DNA of 64,000 bases from Doris montereyensis (lineage: Eukaryota; Mollusca; Gastropoda; Nudibranchia; Dorididae), in NCBI GenBank assembly GCA_037039925.1, contig JAXRKP010000043.1, positions 120,001 through 184,000 on the forward strand, in the 5' to 3' direction. Below, piece after piece: positions 10,765 to 22,100 of this stretch. The position numbers and the translations under genes are program-made. The first letter of the stretch is position 1; each line of letters begins with the position of its first letter. Under the pieces are notes generated by a model. It was not told the DNA's origin and searched no databases. It was given only the letters and a program-made list of their open reading frames with translations.

Positions 10765-12371
10765 ACTAATGAATCTATAATTTGCACTCCTTATTTGTCA
10801 TAAAATCGATCAGGCAGAAAGAATGAAATGCGTGACCAGTTTTAGAACCGTCTCGTCTAGACAGCTGGAATTGTCGCTGGAATTAAGGGGATATGTAGGT
10901 TCTGAAACTAGTTTTTTAAACTTTTTATGGCTATCTATATACAAAATTTCATGACAATATTTGTACTACGGCCAAACGGCGATAAAATAGTCTTAAAAAC
11001 TACATTTTGAGAAAAATGCAATTGAATTTCACACTAAAGCATACAAAAACACAACTCTCGACTCACAAGGTTTTTTTTTTTACTCGTGATATTAAACAAC
11101 ATGCATCAAATAATGATAAAAACGATGCATAGAATAGAATGAATATATTCTGTAATCAAATATTATCATCCTTGAAAACATTCACAATGACCCAATTTGG
11201 GGACTGTCTGTATCACTCGTAAAGTGACACATGTGATCGCGCAAGAGCGGTGTTGATTGGTTGAACGGGCCAGATTGTATACAAACTATTCACATCTTGA
11301 GCTGTGTTCTCAAGTTTACAAATTACAAGTAGTTTCATTACAGTGAAGAAAGTAATGGACTGAAATTGAAAAGCAGGAACAAGAAGAGTGCACTTGTTGA
11401 AGCTAGATACAAACAATTGAAAGAATGTCATGTCTTATAATTATAATTCGTTATTAGACTTTGGGTTGGAAGTGGGCGGGGAGTAGGGAATTAATGGGAA
11501 CGGTGGTCTTATTTGTCTTATATGTCTATGATTAATGTGAAGCTGACATTTTGCTGCAGATGTGAGATAACTTTTCTTTTCTGTTTGGAAATTATTTTTG
11601 AATTATCGATTTCGTATGGTACGAACAAAATTACGTCATTGTCAGTCTTTCAGCAGCTTACCATGGTAATTTACACTATCAATAGCACTGTCTTTTCTTA
11701 ATCTTCGATTTGATTTGATATGCTATTTTACAGGAAATTCAGAAATTCCTTGAACTTTCATCTCTTTCCTCTTGAGTTTCTGTGAATTGTCCTGAATGGT
11801 GGTGGGTTTTCTCTTAAGTTGCTCTTTCTCCCATGTTTTTGTCAAATGATAGCTAAATTTGAAAGTCTTTGAACGACAGTTTTTATTTCAAATACATGTA
11901 CATACATTATATTTACACTCGAAAATGTTTACTACGAAATTTGCGTTAATCCGAAAGATGTACTAAGTCCTGACTTTTTGCTTTTAACACCTCCCCCCCC
12001 ATTAAACCCAAATTTCACTCTAGCTTAATCCGAAATTTACCTCTAGTCCAAAATAACTTCTGTTCCCTAGAGGATCTATTTTTCCAATTAAGCCTGTATA
12101 ATCCATACCCAGAACTTGCTAGAACAGGGGAAATCAAAGCAAACTCACAGCTCTACGCCTAGACTTTTTTCAAACATACAGTCCGATTTAAATGTTATAC
12201 ATGTATGTACCCATTCTAAAAATTATACTAAAATTATAAGAGGAATATGTACTGGTACTGTGCAAAAATGTGTAATGTTAGTGTTAGTGATGGACCTCTT
12301 ATCATGCAGATTGTTGAGTCTCTTCACTATGCCTTACTATTTACTGCTACCAGTTTTACCACCCACCCCAA

Positions 12372-12414
12372 GCTTTCTCTCTCTCTCTCTTTCTCTCTCC
12401 CTCTCTCTTTCCCT

Positions 12415-12479
<65 letters not shown>

Positions 12480-12493
12480 TCTCTCTCTCTTCC
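12372..12493 (+). repeat. (CT)n microsatellite
   Basis: A nearly pure run of CTCTCT with occasional TTT and CCC interruptions. It opens long false reading frames in several phases (leucine/serine repeats). Confidence 0.95.
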
Positions 12494-13434
12494 CTTTATT
12501 TAGTTAGTGATGACTCAGTCAAACAGCATCGTGCCTCTTTACCATGTGCCTCCCCTGCCACATGATTCCTTGCTCGAGTCACAACCACCTTTCGTACCTG
12601 TCTCTGGAAACTGGTGTGGACAAGTAAGGCGCGTGCACAAACACACACATTGTTTTGTTCCCAATACACTTCACAGCACACATATTTGCCAATGTTTTCT
12701 ATCACTATACTAATTACTATCATTTACATTGTCCTTCTGATAATCCAAAAAAACCGTTTATTCCAATAGAAAAAAAAACTCCCATGAATTTCATTTTCAG
12801 ATTAAGGTGTTTTCGAATGTATAATAATGTACTTTAATCAGGAATTACTTGATAAAGTGCCCTTTCTTAGGCTTAGAAGTTGGATCTGTGTGTAGAGGAC
12901 CAAGCAGAAAGGTTTATCTTTTGGAAGCATGATTTAATGATGTTTCTATATAATATTAGTATCATTACTCTCAAATTTTGCTAAACCGCCATTTTTGCAT
13001 ATTGCCTGCCAGCTTTTCACTTCTGTACAGATCAGTCAGTGTACAAAAACATGAAACAAGTCCTTGATTTGTCGTTGCGTTCCAACTAATGTAATGAATA
13101 TTGTAAAATGCAATTTTACTATAATGTCATCGTGCATCATCAGCCTCCTCCCTGAAGTGATGCAGCAAAGAGATAGAGCACAGAGTCAAACACACACACA
13201 AAATCATCTGGATCACCACATTCAATTCCCATCTTGTCACTCCTATGTTAACTATGTAATCCTGGGCAAATGGACTCCAGACAAATGTGTTGTGTGTTGT
13301 CACTATTGTCAGGTCTACCTACTACTACACTGCTAAGTATTACTACATTGTACTAAATCAAGTGCTTTTAATATGCAGTCAATAGGCCTACATCGTGTTA
13401 TAAGAACTTTCCTCCTTGTTCTTGTAGATCTCGG

Positions 13435-13570
13435 GCGGTTGGCGGGTACTGCTGGTAGGTTGTATTTCTTTCCTTTCCTTCTTTCACTTGTCTTTTATCT
13501 TACTGTTTCCTTTTAATTCACTCTGAGATCACCGCAATGATGGACAGGGTAAATTTCAAAGAAACAAATA
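13435..13570 (+). repeat. Dispersed repeat family F copy
   Basis: Order: GGTACTGCTGGTAGGT, a C/T-rich stretch with CTTTCACTTG, TTAATTCACTCTGAGATCAC, GATGGACAGGGTAAATTTCA. The same order recurs at 15150, 45515 and 48640 (plus) and at 17100 (minus). Probably a SINE; the head is not clear. Confidence 0.6.
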
Positions 13571-15149
13571 GATCTTGTAGATCTTCATTATGTATCCTTT
13601 ATACTTTATACTAAAATTACACTAGACATGGATTATCTGCCTTGTTGTTAATGTTATAACATATGTAGTCGACTTAGGTTTATCACAACTTTGGATAATC
13701 GCAGCAATTTTGATGCACCTCCTATTGTGTTGCGATTAACTGTAGTCGACTGCACTAGCCAAGGATGTTTTCGTAATTAAATGATGTTTGTCATTCGCAG
13801 TATAATGCCAAATTACCACTGGCAGTGGCACAACAGTAGGCAATATAACAAGGTTTGAGTGTACATACATATAGATATATATAAATACCTTGACTGCTAA
13901 GACTAAGAGAGTGTACTGTATTAAGTATAGCTTCACCATACTTATATTTTGTTCAATTCTAAATTCAGCTTTGAAGTTCTGAACACTGCTCCTCCCCCCC
14001 CCCCTTGTGTCTTCTTTGAGTTTGAAGATTTAGCGCTTGACAGATTTGTACCAGTATTCACTTTTCAGCTGCTGAAACTGAAATATCTACATACAACACA
14101 TGCCCATTTCTGAAAGACATTAATTCACAGCCATGTTGATTTGTACCTACCTCTTGTACTTGTAATGTTATTATGATGATGAAATGTTGTATGAAACATG
14201 TATTATTATGTATAAATTTATATCAATGAATACAATACATATTGTATTTTTATTTGTATATGATTCGTGACAGGATAGATCATGATTTGTTATTTTGCTC
14301 TTTGATTATTTTCAAAGATGATTCAAGTGACAGTGAGTAATAAAAGACAAAAGAAAACATCAGCAGATTTGTTTGTTTCTTTGAAGTATCCGTCCACCGT
14401 GGCAGTGATCTCAGACATGGGCAGATATTCCAAATTCCATGTTTGTGTGTCACTGTCATGATTTTCCTTTCTTCAAGTTAAAGCTTTGTGTGTATGTCAA
14501 TTTGAGGATTGTTTGTTTCTTTTGATTCTATTCTCAATGCTAACACTAACTGTGAACAAATTTAAGAAAGCTTCATAAAGTAACTAAAAGTTGTAAAGTT
14601 CCTTATGCCCCACAGAGATGCCAACACAACTGTACCACAGTACCACCAAGAACCCGTCTTTTGTTACCTTTTAAAAACTGGGTATGGGTGCATGCTTTCT
14701 GAGGTGTTTTTGTTTTGTTGCCATGGGTCTTTTGTTCTTTGTATGATTAGTTGAGTTTTTCCCTTACTCATTGTTTTGTTTGGAATATTGTTGCTGGTTT
14801 CGCCTCTGACTACTCCCGGCTCTCTCCTTTTCTCTCACACACACATAATACATACAAACATTTACATACAATTCCATAATTACGTAGCTTATACTTATAC
14901 AACATCCTGATAAATATATGGGCCTGCAGTACATATTTATTACAATAATGGCCTACTTCATGAGCATTGATTATTGATTTTTTCAAGGCCATGTATAAGT
15001 ATTGTCGGGTAGCTTAATAGTAATAGTATTAATGTATCGCTTTTCACATCCATTTGGTAGAAAGTTTGGGCTTGACTTGAACTAAGGAGAAAGTGAACCT
15101 ACATCATGTACTTGATTTGAGCTTATCATTATCAAGCATGTGAGTGTAA

Positions 15150-15275
15150 GACTCAATTCCAACTGTTGCGGTGTGCTACTGGTACTGGTTAGATTCTTCT
15201 TTCCTTTCCCTTGCTGTTTCTTCTCACTTTACCTATCCTGAGATCAATGCATATTATTATTATTATGGTAAAGAA
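15150..15275 (+). repeat. Dispersed repeat family F copy, worn
   Basis: TGCTACTGGTACTGGTTAGA followed by a C/T-rich stretch with TTCTCACTTTACC and CTGAGATCAATGC: the core order of the family found at 13435 and 45515. Confidence 0.45.
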
Positions 15276-15284
15276 AAAGTTACT

Positions 15285-15560
15285 TCAAAGCCATTTCAGG
15301 CCATCATAGAGCCGCAGCGTATCCCGATTTCTATAATGTGAAGCAGAACAGGTGTTAATAATCACCCCTGAAACATTTTTATTAACTTCCAAGCTAAGTG
15401 AGATAAGTGCTTATAAGTTGTATCCATTTACACCTGGGTTGTATGGGGAAAGGGCATGTTAAGTGTCTTTCCCAAGGAACACAACGGCAGACCTGGTCTT
15501 GATTCAAACCTCATGATCTCAAGTCCGACAGCCTAACCACTCGGCCACCGTCATCGCACT
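15285..15560 (-). mobile_element. SINE family A copy
   Basis: On the minus strand it starts with a tRNA-like part (GGCCGAGTGGTTAGGCTGTC, a B-box region in the GATCATGAGGTTTGAATC stretch), then CCTTGGGAAAGACACTTAAC, and ends with GGGATACGCTGCGGCTCTAT. The A-box-like head is well preserved. Confidence 0.75.
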
Positions 15561-16374
15561 ATGCATATGGTGAACGGGGTAAAATTCAATAAAACAAACA
15601 ATGTAATTCCAATTGTCACCAATAACACCATAAAGGGAGGTAACTCACACATGTAGTTACTTAAAAACAAAAAAAGGCCAATTTTACTATTGTGTCCTCA
15701 AGGCCATCAAATGTGTTTAAACATCAACAGTGAAATTGTCGCTCTCACTATTGCCCACGGTCGCCATTTTGAGCTACAGCATTCATGTGACTAAATTCGC
15801 AGTCCTGATTGGCTCTCCTTGGATGTCAAGTTTATATGATTATGACCTCCCCATTTTGCATACTTGCACCAGGCGCTAGGCACAGCCAACCTTGGTAGAT
15901 CAAACTCAAACTGATTTTATGATTCAACCTTCTTTTCAATAATAAAAAAAAACACCTTCCAAATACTTGTACGTATAATTTAAATATAAATGCAAATTAA
16001 ATTAACCAAAATTCGACCAAGGATTCTGTGAAGAACCTCATTTACATTATGAATATGATGCCAAGCTTATTCTCGGGTATGGATGATTTGACTTGTTTGA
16101 GTGTTTCTCAGTCACACTGTTATTAGTGTTAACTAAAAATAAATATTTTTGTTTCAAAATATTATATTAATACATGTAGTACTAGTACAGTACCACAATA
16201 ATTATTATTTAAATTTGAATAAATCAGGCAATGGGGAATGTTTGGGAAACTGATTTTAATTACAATATCAGAAAATACATGTGTAATTACATGTACAAAA
16301 AAACAAGTACAATGTAAAGATAACTATGATAATGGATACAAAAAAAAAGTAACAATACAAATCCGGAGAATAAT

Positions 16375-16633
16375 TGAAGGGGTCAGTTCAATAGTGTGCC
16401 TATGTCCATTTTCATGAACAACGAGACAGAGATAATCCTAGGGAAGAAATGGAAATCATGCTTCCCGAAAAGTGTGAAATTGATATGATAAAAATCCATC
16501 ATGTTTACAGCCGTTTGAAATTTGGAATTCCAAAAGCCAACAGTGCCAAAGTCCATGTTTTTTGGCATTTTTCTCTATTCTAAATAACGTAGTTCAGTTG
16601 TGACTTAGGCACACTGTTGAAATGACCCCTTCA
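16375..16633. mobile_element. MITE, copy 2, intact ends
   Basis: TGAAGGGGTCAGTTCAATAG at the left and CTGTTGAAATGACCCCTTCA at the right form inverted repeats of about 27 bp that extend into GTGTGCC/GGCACAC. The interior is the reverse complement of the copy at 10427-10764. The flanks are AATT on each side, which is itself a palindrome, so the exact target duplication is ambiguous. Confidence 0.85.
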
Positions 16634-17099
16634 ATTGCCATTTCACCAGCAATAGCATAGCAATTATTGTTGAAGATAATAAATTGAAAGGTACTCAAAC
16701 CATGTCCGCTCAGAGCTACATCAGGTGAAAAAATTCCAATTCCACATGATAGATACGGGTATATAACTAAAATTTCATGCATGTTATTCTGTTAAGTTTC
16801 ATCTATTCTGTAAAAAAATATGGGAAAATAAAAAGAATATAAAAAATGGGGAAAAAACATACATGTACTTTTTTTTTTGATCAACAGTCTGACATGTTTC
16901 AGTAATGGCAGTGAGTAAATTAAGCAAAATATTCAGAGCTGCAGTTATTCATTATTGCAATTTTAGATCAAATTTACATATGAAATGGAAAACAAATTTT
17001 CTTTAATAACAAATAAATTAAAATAATATATTATAACTATGATTTTTATTTTTTTCTAAAGAAAAGAATATATGCAATAATATAGACTGATTGATAGAA

Positions 17100-17215
17100 A
17101 ATGTACCCACCCACCGTAAGTGGTGATCTCAGGGTGAATTAAGATGAAGCAGCAAAATGAAAAAAACATGTGAAAGTGAAAGAGTGCAAAGAAAGAAGTA
17201 GGAACTACCAGCAGC
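17100..17215 (-). repeat. Dispersed repeat family F copy
   Basis: Minus-strand copy: GGTGCTGCTGGTAGTTCCTA, TTTCACTTTCACATG, TTAATTCACCCTGAGATCAC, ACTTACGGTGGGTGGG. Same order as 13435 and 48640. Confidence 0.6.
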
Positions 17216-17977
17216 ACCTGCCAAACATCCGCATATAAACAACTAAAAACAAAACCTCTGACAACACAAACACAATAAACAACAAACCCCTCACACTCAG
17301 AGTAATTACCCCAGCAAAATGCATCATGAAGAAATATGAGTAAGAGAACAATACTATACTAAGACCCCCTAATGTTTTGGAAGGCAAAGGCACAATGGAG
17401 TGAAGGCACCTTTACAAACAAGCATAATGACAAGAAATCATGTTTTATCATTCGGCTTTCAAATTTAAACTCTACGCCTATCCTAATTAAGAAAAATCTT
17501 TGAGAACAAATTCAAGACAAGTCTATTAGTATTAGTATTTCAAATTCATACTTTAAAAACTTAAATTGAACCTTCTTTTTGTGAATTTGAATTTCCTTCA
17601 TATCACAAATTGCCCTTTTAAGAGTAAAGAGCTCAGAGAAAAAAATGATCAAAGCAAAGGAGAGAATTTTTGTCAATCATTTACTTCAAAAGCAAGAAGT
17701 ATTATCTTGGCAGATGGCAGAAATTGTCGTCAGTCTGACTATATCTGCACGAAAAGGCTTAAAAACTTGAATTTCAACATATAGTTTTTAGTATGAAGCC
17801 ATAATTGCATTAAAAAAATTGACAAAGGCCACATTTCAACATCAACACATGCCAGTTATTGCCGGGCTACATGTAGGCATATAAAGTGTTTCTTAAATTT
17901 CATCTTCTTGCCATCCACATTTCAGACAGTTCTCAAAGCTTGTTTAGATATGGTCAAAGAGTGGTGTCGGCGGTCGA

Positions 17978-18322
17978 GGGTGGCATCAGTTAACAAGTGG
18001 TTAGGCAGCTGGATCTGGGATCATGAGATCCTAGGTTCAAATCCTAGCAAAACTGGGTCCTATGTTGTATACCATGGGAAAGACCCTAATATATATATGC
18101 ATTTTCTCCACTCGACCAGGTGTAAATGGGTACACACACTAGCTTGGGAGTAAAAAACTGCATCAGACTAGGGTCATGTCACATCACCGAAAGTGTGTGA
18201 AAGCTGCGAGCTCCCCAGGGACCCCTTGGCAGGGACATGTCCATGACTTAATTATTATCACCTGTTCCGCTTCACGGTATTATCGGTATAAAAAGAAACA
18301 GGGATATGCTCCTGCTCCACGC
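17978..18322 (+). mobile_element. SINE family A copy, near full length
   Basis: The tRNA-like head includes AGTGGTTAGGCAGCTGGATC, GGGATCATGAGATCC and the B box GGTTCAAATCC. The body has CATGGGAAAGACCCTAATAT, AGGTGTAAATGGGTACA and CTAGCTTGGGAGTAAAAAAC. The tail has ATTATTATCACCTGTTCCGC. An unrelated-looking insertion of about 60 bp sits before the tail. Confidence 0.8.
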
Positions 18323-19176
18323 GATGGAGTGGCCGTGAAAGAAATTTATAATTTATGCGGTCAAACAAGCTACAGATGAGCCCGCCATCTCCATGAGCAG
18401 AAAAATTGGGAGACGGCTGGTCAAAAAGAGGAAGATTTTGGGGGAAAAAAGAGGACAATTTGAAAATGCTAACAAAACTTAATGTGGACAGGAGAAACAG
18501 AAAAAGTGCAAAAAGCATGAATGATACATTATAAATCCACTTGTTTTTGTCGCAGGTTGGCAGCACTGCCATAGGAGCCAGACAACACAAGCCTAGAACT
18601 GGAAATGGAAAAAAAAACTCCCAATAAATGAAATTAATGACACTTCTTAAGGTAGGTAGACCTACGGCACCTGGTTACACTAGACACTTGAACTTGAAGC
18701 AGCCGAAGTCAAGCATTTTATTTTACGAAGAGTGATCAAAGAAGGTTTCAATGCATGACAATTAGCATGAATATATGTGTTTAATTCTAACTAGTTGTCA
18801 GTCAGACAGCTCTAAGTATTTACAAATGTATGATATATATACACAGTGTATTTTTCATAATTGAATGACAAAATTGAAAGAATACCAGTGTAGAGAAGCG
18901 ATCATCCTCAGATTGGGGGAGATTGAAATCCCCCATTTTTTCAAAGGTGGGTTTACTTGATATTGATACGGTCTTTTGTCTGTTGGTGTTTTTGTTTGTC
19001 CCTTGGATGTCAAGGTCCTTTCTTTCATACAAAAGCAAGAGTATAAAATAAACAAAAATCTTGAACTTGAATGAGTCCTACATTAACATATTCTTCGTAT
19101 AAATGGCCAGTTTTCACAAAATATATACAAAGATAAGACACAATTTTCTGGAACACAACTGGACTTCTTAATATTC

Positions 19177-22100
19177 TTATGTTTCTTTCTGAGCTTCGTC
19201 TTTGAATCGCCGCCTCACAGTGTGCATGAACGTACGGAAATCGTTGTCAGAATTTAGCCTCTCCACGATGTTACCAAGATCAGCGATTGGAGGCTTGCAG
19301 TCTGTTACTGAAATACAAAAGGACGTAAAATAAGATAAGATAAATTTATTGATCTCAGATGAGAAAATTGACTTGGTCACACAAAACAATTTTACAAAGC
19401 TACAAACAAATTTCTATCTAAACATCAAAACACAACTAGAATAGGTACACAAAGGGGAGTAAGTGAGGGGAATGGTAAATGGAGAAATTCACTCCGATCA
19501 CAGACAGTTGTGCTGTCACGTTACAAATAAAATTCACATTCAGACATTCTATCTAACATAACAATACATAGAAAAGTACATGCATATGAGTGTAGGTGGA
19601 CATAATATGAGGAAAACACTGTCATCGTCTGTGCTCAGTTTGCAACAGGCTTAATTCTTATTGCATAGGGAATAAATTAATTTTTGTATCTTTCTTTCTT
19701 TGTTCTTTTAGATAAAAAATCTATAGCTTCTTTCTAATAATCTAAAATCTTGGTGCAATGGATGTGTCCGATCTGTAATACACTTAGCTTTCTTTTGACT
19801 ATCAACAAAAGGATGTAAGAGAAGGCGTTGATCATAATGTTGACATGAACATTCATTTTAACAGTTGATAAAGGTTTTGATATAAGACAAGATAATAAGA
19901 AGATAACCTTTATTAACTACATTCTCACATGAAGAAAAGAATGTATCTACACACTATTCATTATTGTTGTTTTCATGTACCATGCCCTTACATTACATGT
20001 ATAACATTATAACATGAAACTTCAAATGTCTACAATAAAGTACTACAAAGTCATACTTTAATTGTTCAAAGAATGAGTGACAACAAAGGAGTTTGAATAC
20101 AATTATTACTAATAGTATACAGTAGAAATACTTTAAACCGAAAGAAGCTAAACTGAAAAAGCCGATGAACCGCAAAGAAATTGATCAATTGTACAAGTTT
20201 CTTCTTTGTCTTTGTATCAATTTGTATGATAAACCGAAATGCTTCTAAGCGCAAATGTCTTTAAAACGAAACAATTTCCTCCCTTTTTCTTTGGTTTCAT
20301 CCTCTTCAATTTCAATAATTCCGCAAAGGGGTCACACTTGGTCACACGTAATGCCTATCGATACGAAACAAAGAGCGTAACTGAGGAGATGAGGGGGAGG
20401 GGGTGGTAGTCAAACCCTTCAATCACCGCACATCGCTTAGACAGCGAAAAGGGAAGACAGCGGGGGACTGGCACGGGAAGGGGAGGTGGGGGTGTAGAAC
20501 CACGCAGGCGAGATGTTCTTGCTTGCCCGTGGTAAGTGTATAGTGTTGTAAGAACGTGGTAAGTGTATAGTGTTGTAAGCACGTGGTAAGTGTATAGTGT
20601 TGTAAGCACGTGGTAAGTGTATAGTGTTGTAAGCACGTGGTAAGTGTATAGTGTTGTAAGCACGTGGTAAGTGTATAGTGTTGTAAGCACGTGGTAAGGC
20701 CTAAGTGTAGAGTAGATAGCTTCGCATTGGTACGCCGTTTAAGTGTGTACTCGTTGGTATGTGTGTTCACGCGCATGTGTGTGTGTGTATGTGTGTCTGC
20801 TTTGTTTTAGGCCTTTTTCAACACGGGGATAGGGGTGTGTAGAGTTTAGCATTGATGCGTTTCATTTCCATTCACTTCGTCTCCCAGTCGCTGTGCATCA
20901 TTCATTTAATTCATTCATCACTATCACAAGAACTTTTGATCGATTCTGTTTTTTTTAAGTTTTAATTCAGCCAGTCAAAGATGTCTAAAAGAAAGCACTG
21001 TGCATACACATTGGAGTTTAAACTCAATATTCTTTCGGAAGTGGACAAAAAAGAAAAATAAACAAGACGGAGACATGTAAAAAGTACGGCATCCCGAACT
21101 CAACATTATCAACCATTTTGAAGGACAGGGAGAGGCTACAAAGGCTCGTGAAGAAATGAAATTTCGCCCGTCTACGTGGATAGACTCTCCGTCTCAAAAT
21201 CACGCCAAACATCTATAACAAACTTTTTCAAGAAAGCCTTATAAGTTGTATCCCTATCCCACCCCTTCCCTATTTTCCCTTTTTCTTCTTGTTTTAATGA
21301 AATAAATATGAAGAGACTGAATGAAAGATGAATACCTGATGATCCAAATCTGTATTTTGTATTAAGTGTGAATGAGAGTATGAATGGGAAAAATAAAAAT
21401 AAAAAAAAAAACTCCCAAAAACAAACAAACAACCCCCCAAAAGAAAACCCCAATAACAATCCAACAATCAAAACAATTACATTATTATGGTCACCAAGAG
21501 GACCTCTTTATTCATCAACATTAACAAAAGGAAACAACCCAATCCAAACACAGTTACCCCCCCCTTTAAAAAATCGCAAAAAGGGAACTTGCTTTAAACC
21601 AAAATAACTTTAAACCAAAATGGTTTAAGGGTCTCCGGTTTAAAGTATTTCTACTGTATTAATATTAGGGAAAAATTCAGTTCAAATTTGAGCTTTAAAA
21701 TTGCCAACATAAGAACTAGATCTGTCTATGATTTTGTCACTACTATAGTTACTCAGGACTTTCAGCACATTTTCCTTTATTCTTCTTAAGAATATCTGCC
21801 CCTGTTATTGTCAACTGTGATTAACAACTGGGAAACACCATCATCATTCAAATTTACCCCATCCAAACATTTGTTTGTTTCTTTGAAATTGTTATGCACG
21901 TTTGTTTGTTTCTTTGAAATTGACTCCATCCACCCCGTTTGTTTTTGTTTCTTTGAAAACTCCAACATGCACGTTTGTTTGTTTCTTTGAAATTGACTCC
22001 ATCCACCAACGTTTGTTTGTTTCTTTGAACTCCATCCACCATGCGTTTGTTTTGTTTTAAAAATTGACTCCATCCACCAACGTTTGTTTGTTTCTTTGAA

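Larger units (their letters stand above)
10765..19176. other. Intergenic stretch without a supported gene
   Basis: The open frames here are short, AT-rich or made of simple repeats, and none shows a recognisable protein. The stretch holds a CT microsatellite, the second MITE copy, SINE-A copies, two or three copies of repeat family F and probably the 3' UTR of SPC25. On the minus strand, AATAAA at 18717-18722 and ATTAAA at 18780-18785 could be the SPC25 polyadenylation signals. Confidence 0.5.
20120..21656 (+). mobile_element. Tigger/pogo DNA transposon, decayed, TA-flanked
   Basis: The ends are CAGTAGAAATACTTTAAACC and its reverse complement at 21636-21656, with TA outside at 20118-20119 and 21657-21658. 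The CAGT start and TA duplication are typical of the pogo/Tigger branch of Tc1/mariner. The interior holds a transposase remnant (20981-21170) and a 27-bp minisatellite. Most of the transposase is missing. It lies in the last SPC25 intron, opposite to that gene. Confidence 0.85.

Noticed and set aside
12116..12565. 149-codon frame with serine/leucine runs
   Set aside because: Created by the CT microsatellite; the flanks show no protein-like sequence.
20355..20776. Two minus-strand frames of 111 and 117 codons with LTTLYTYHV-like repeats
   Set aside because: Translation of the 27-bp tandem repeat inside the Tigger element.
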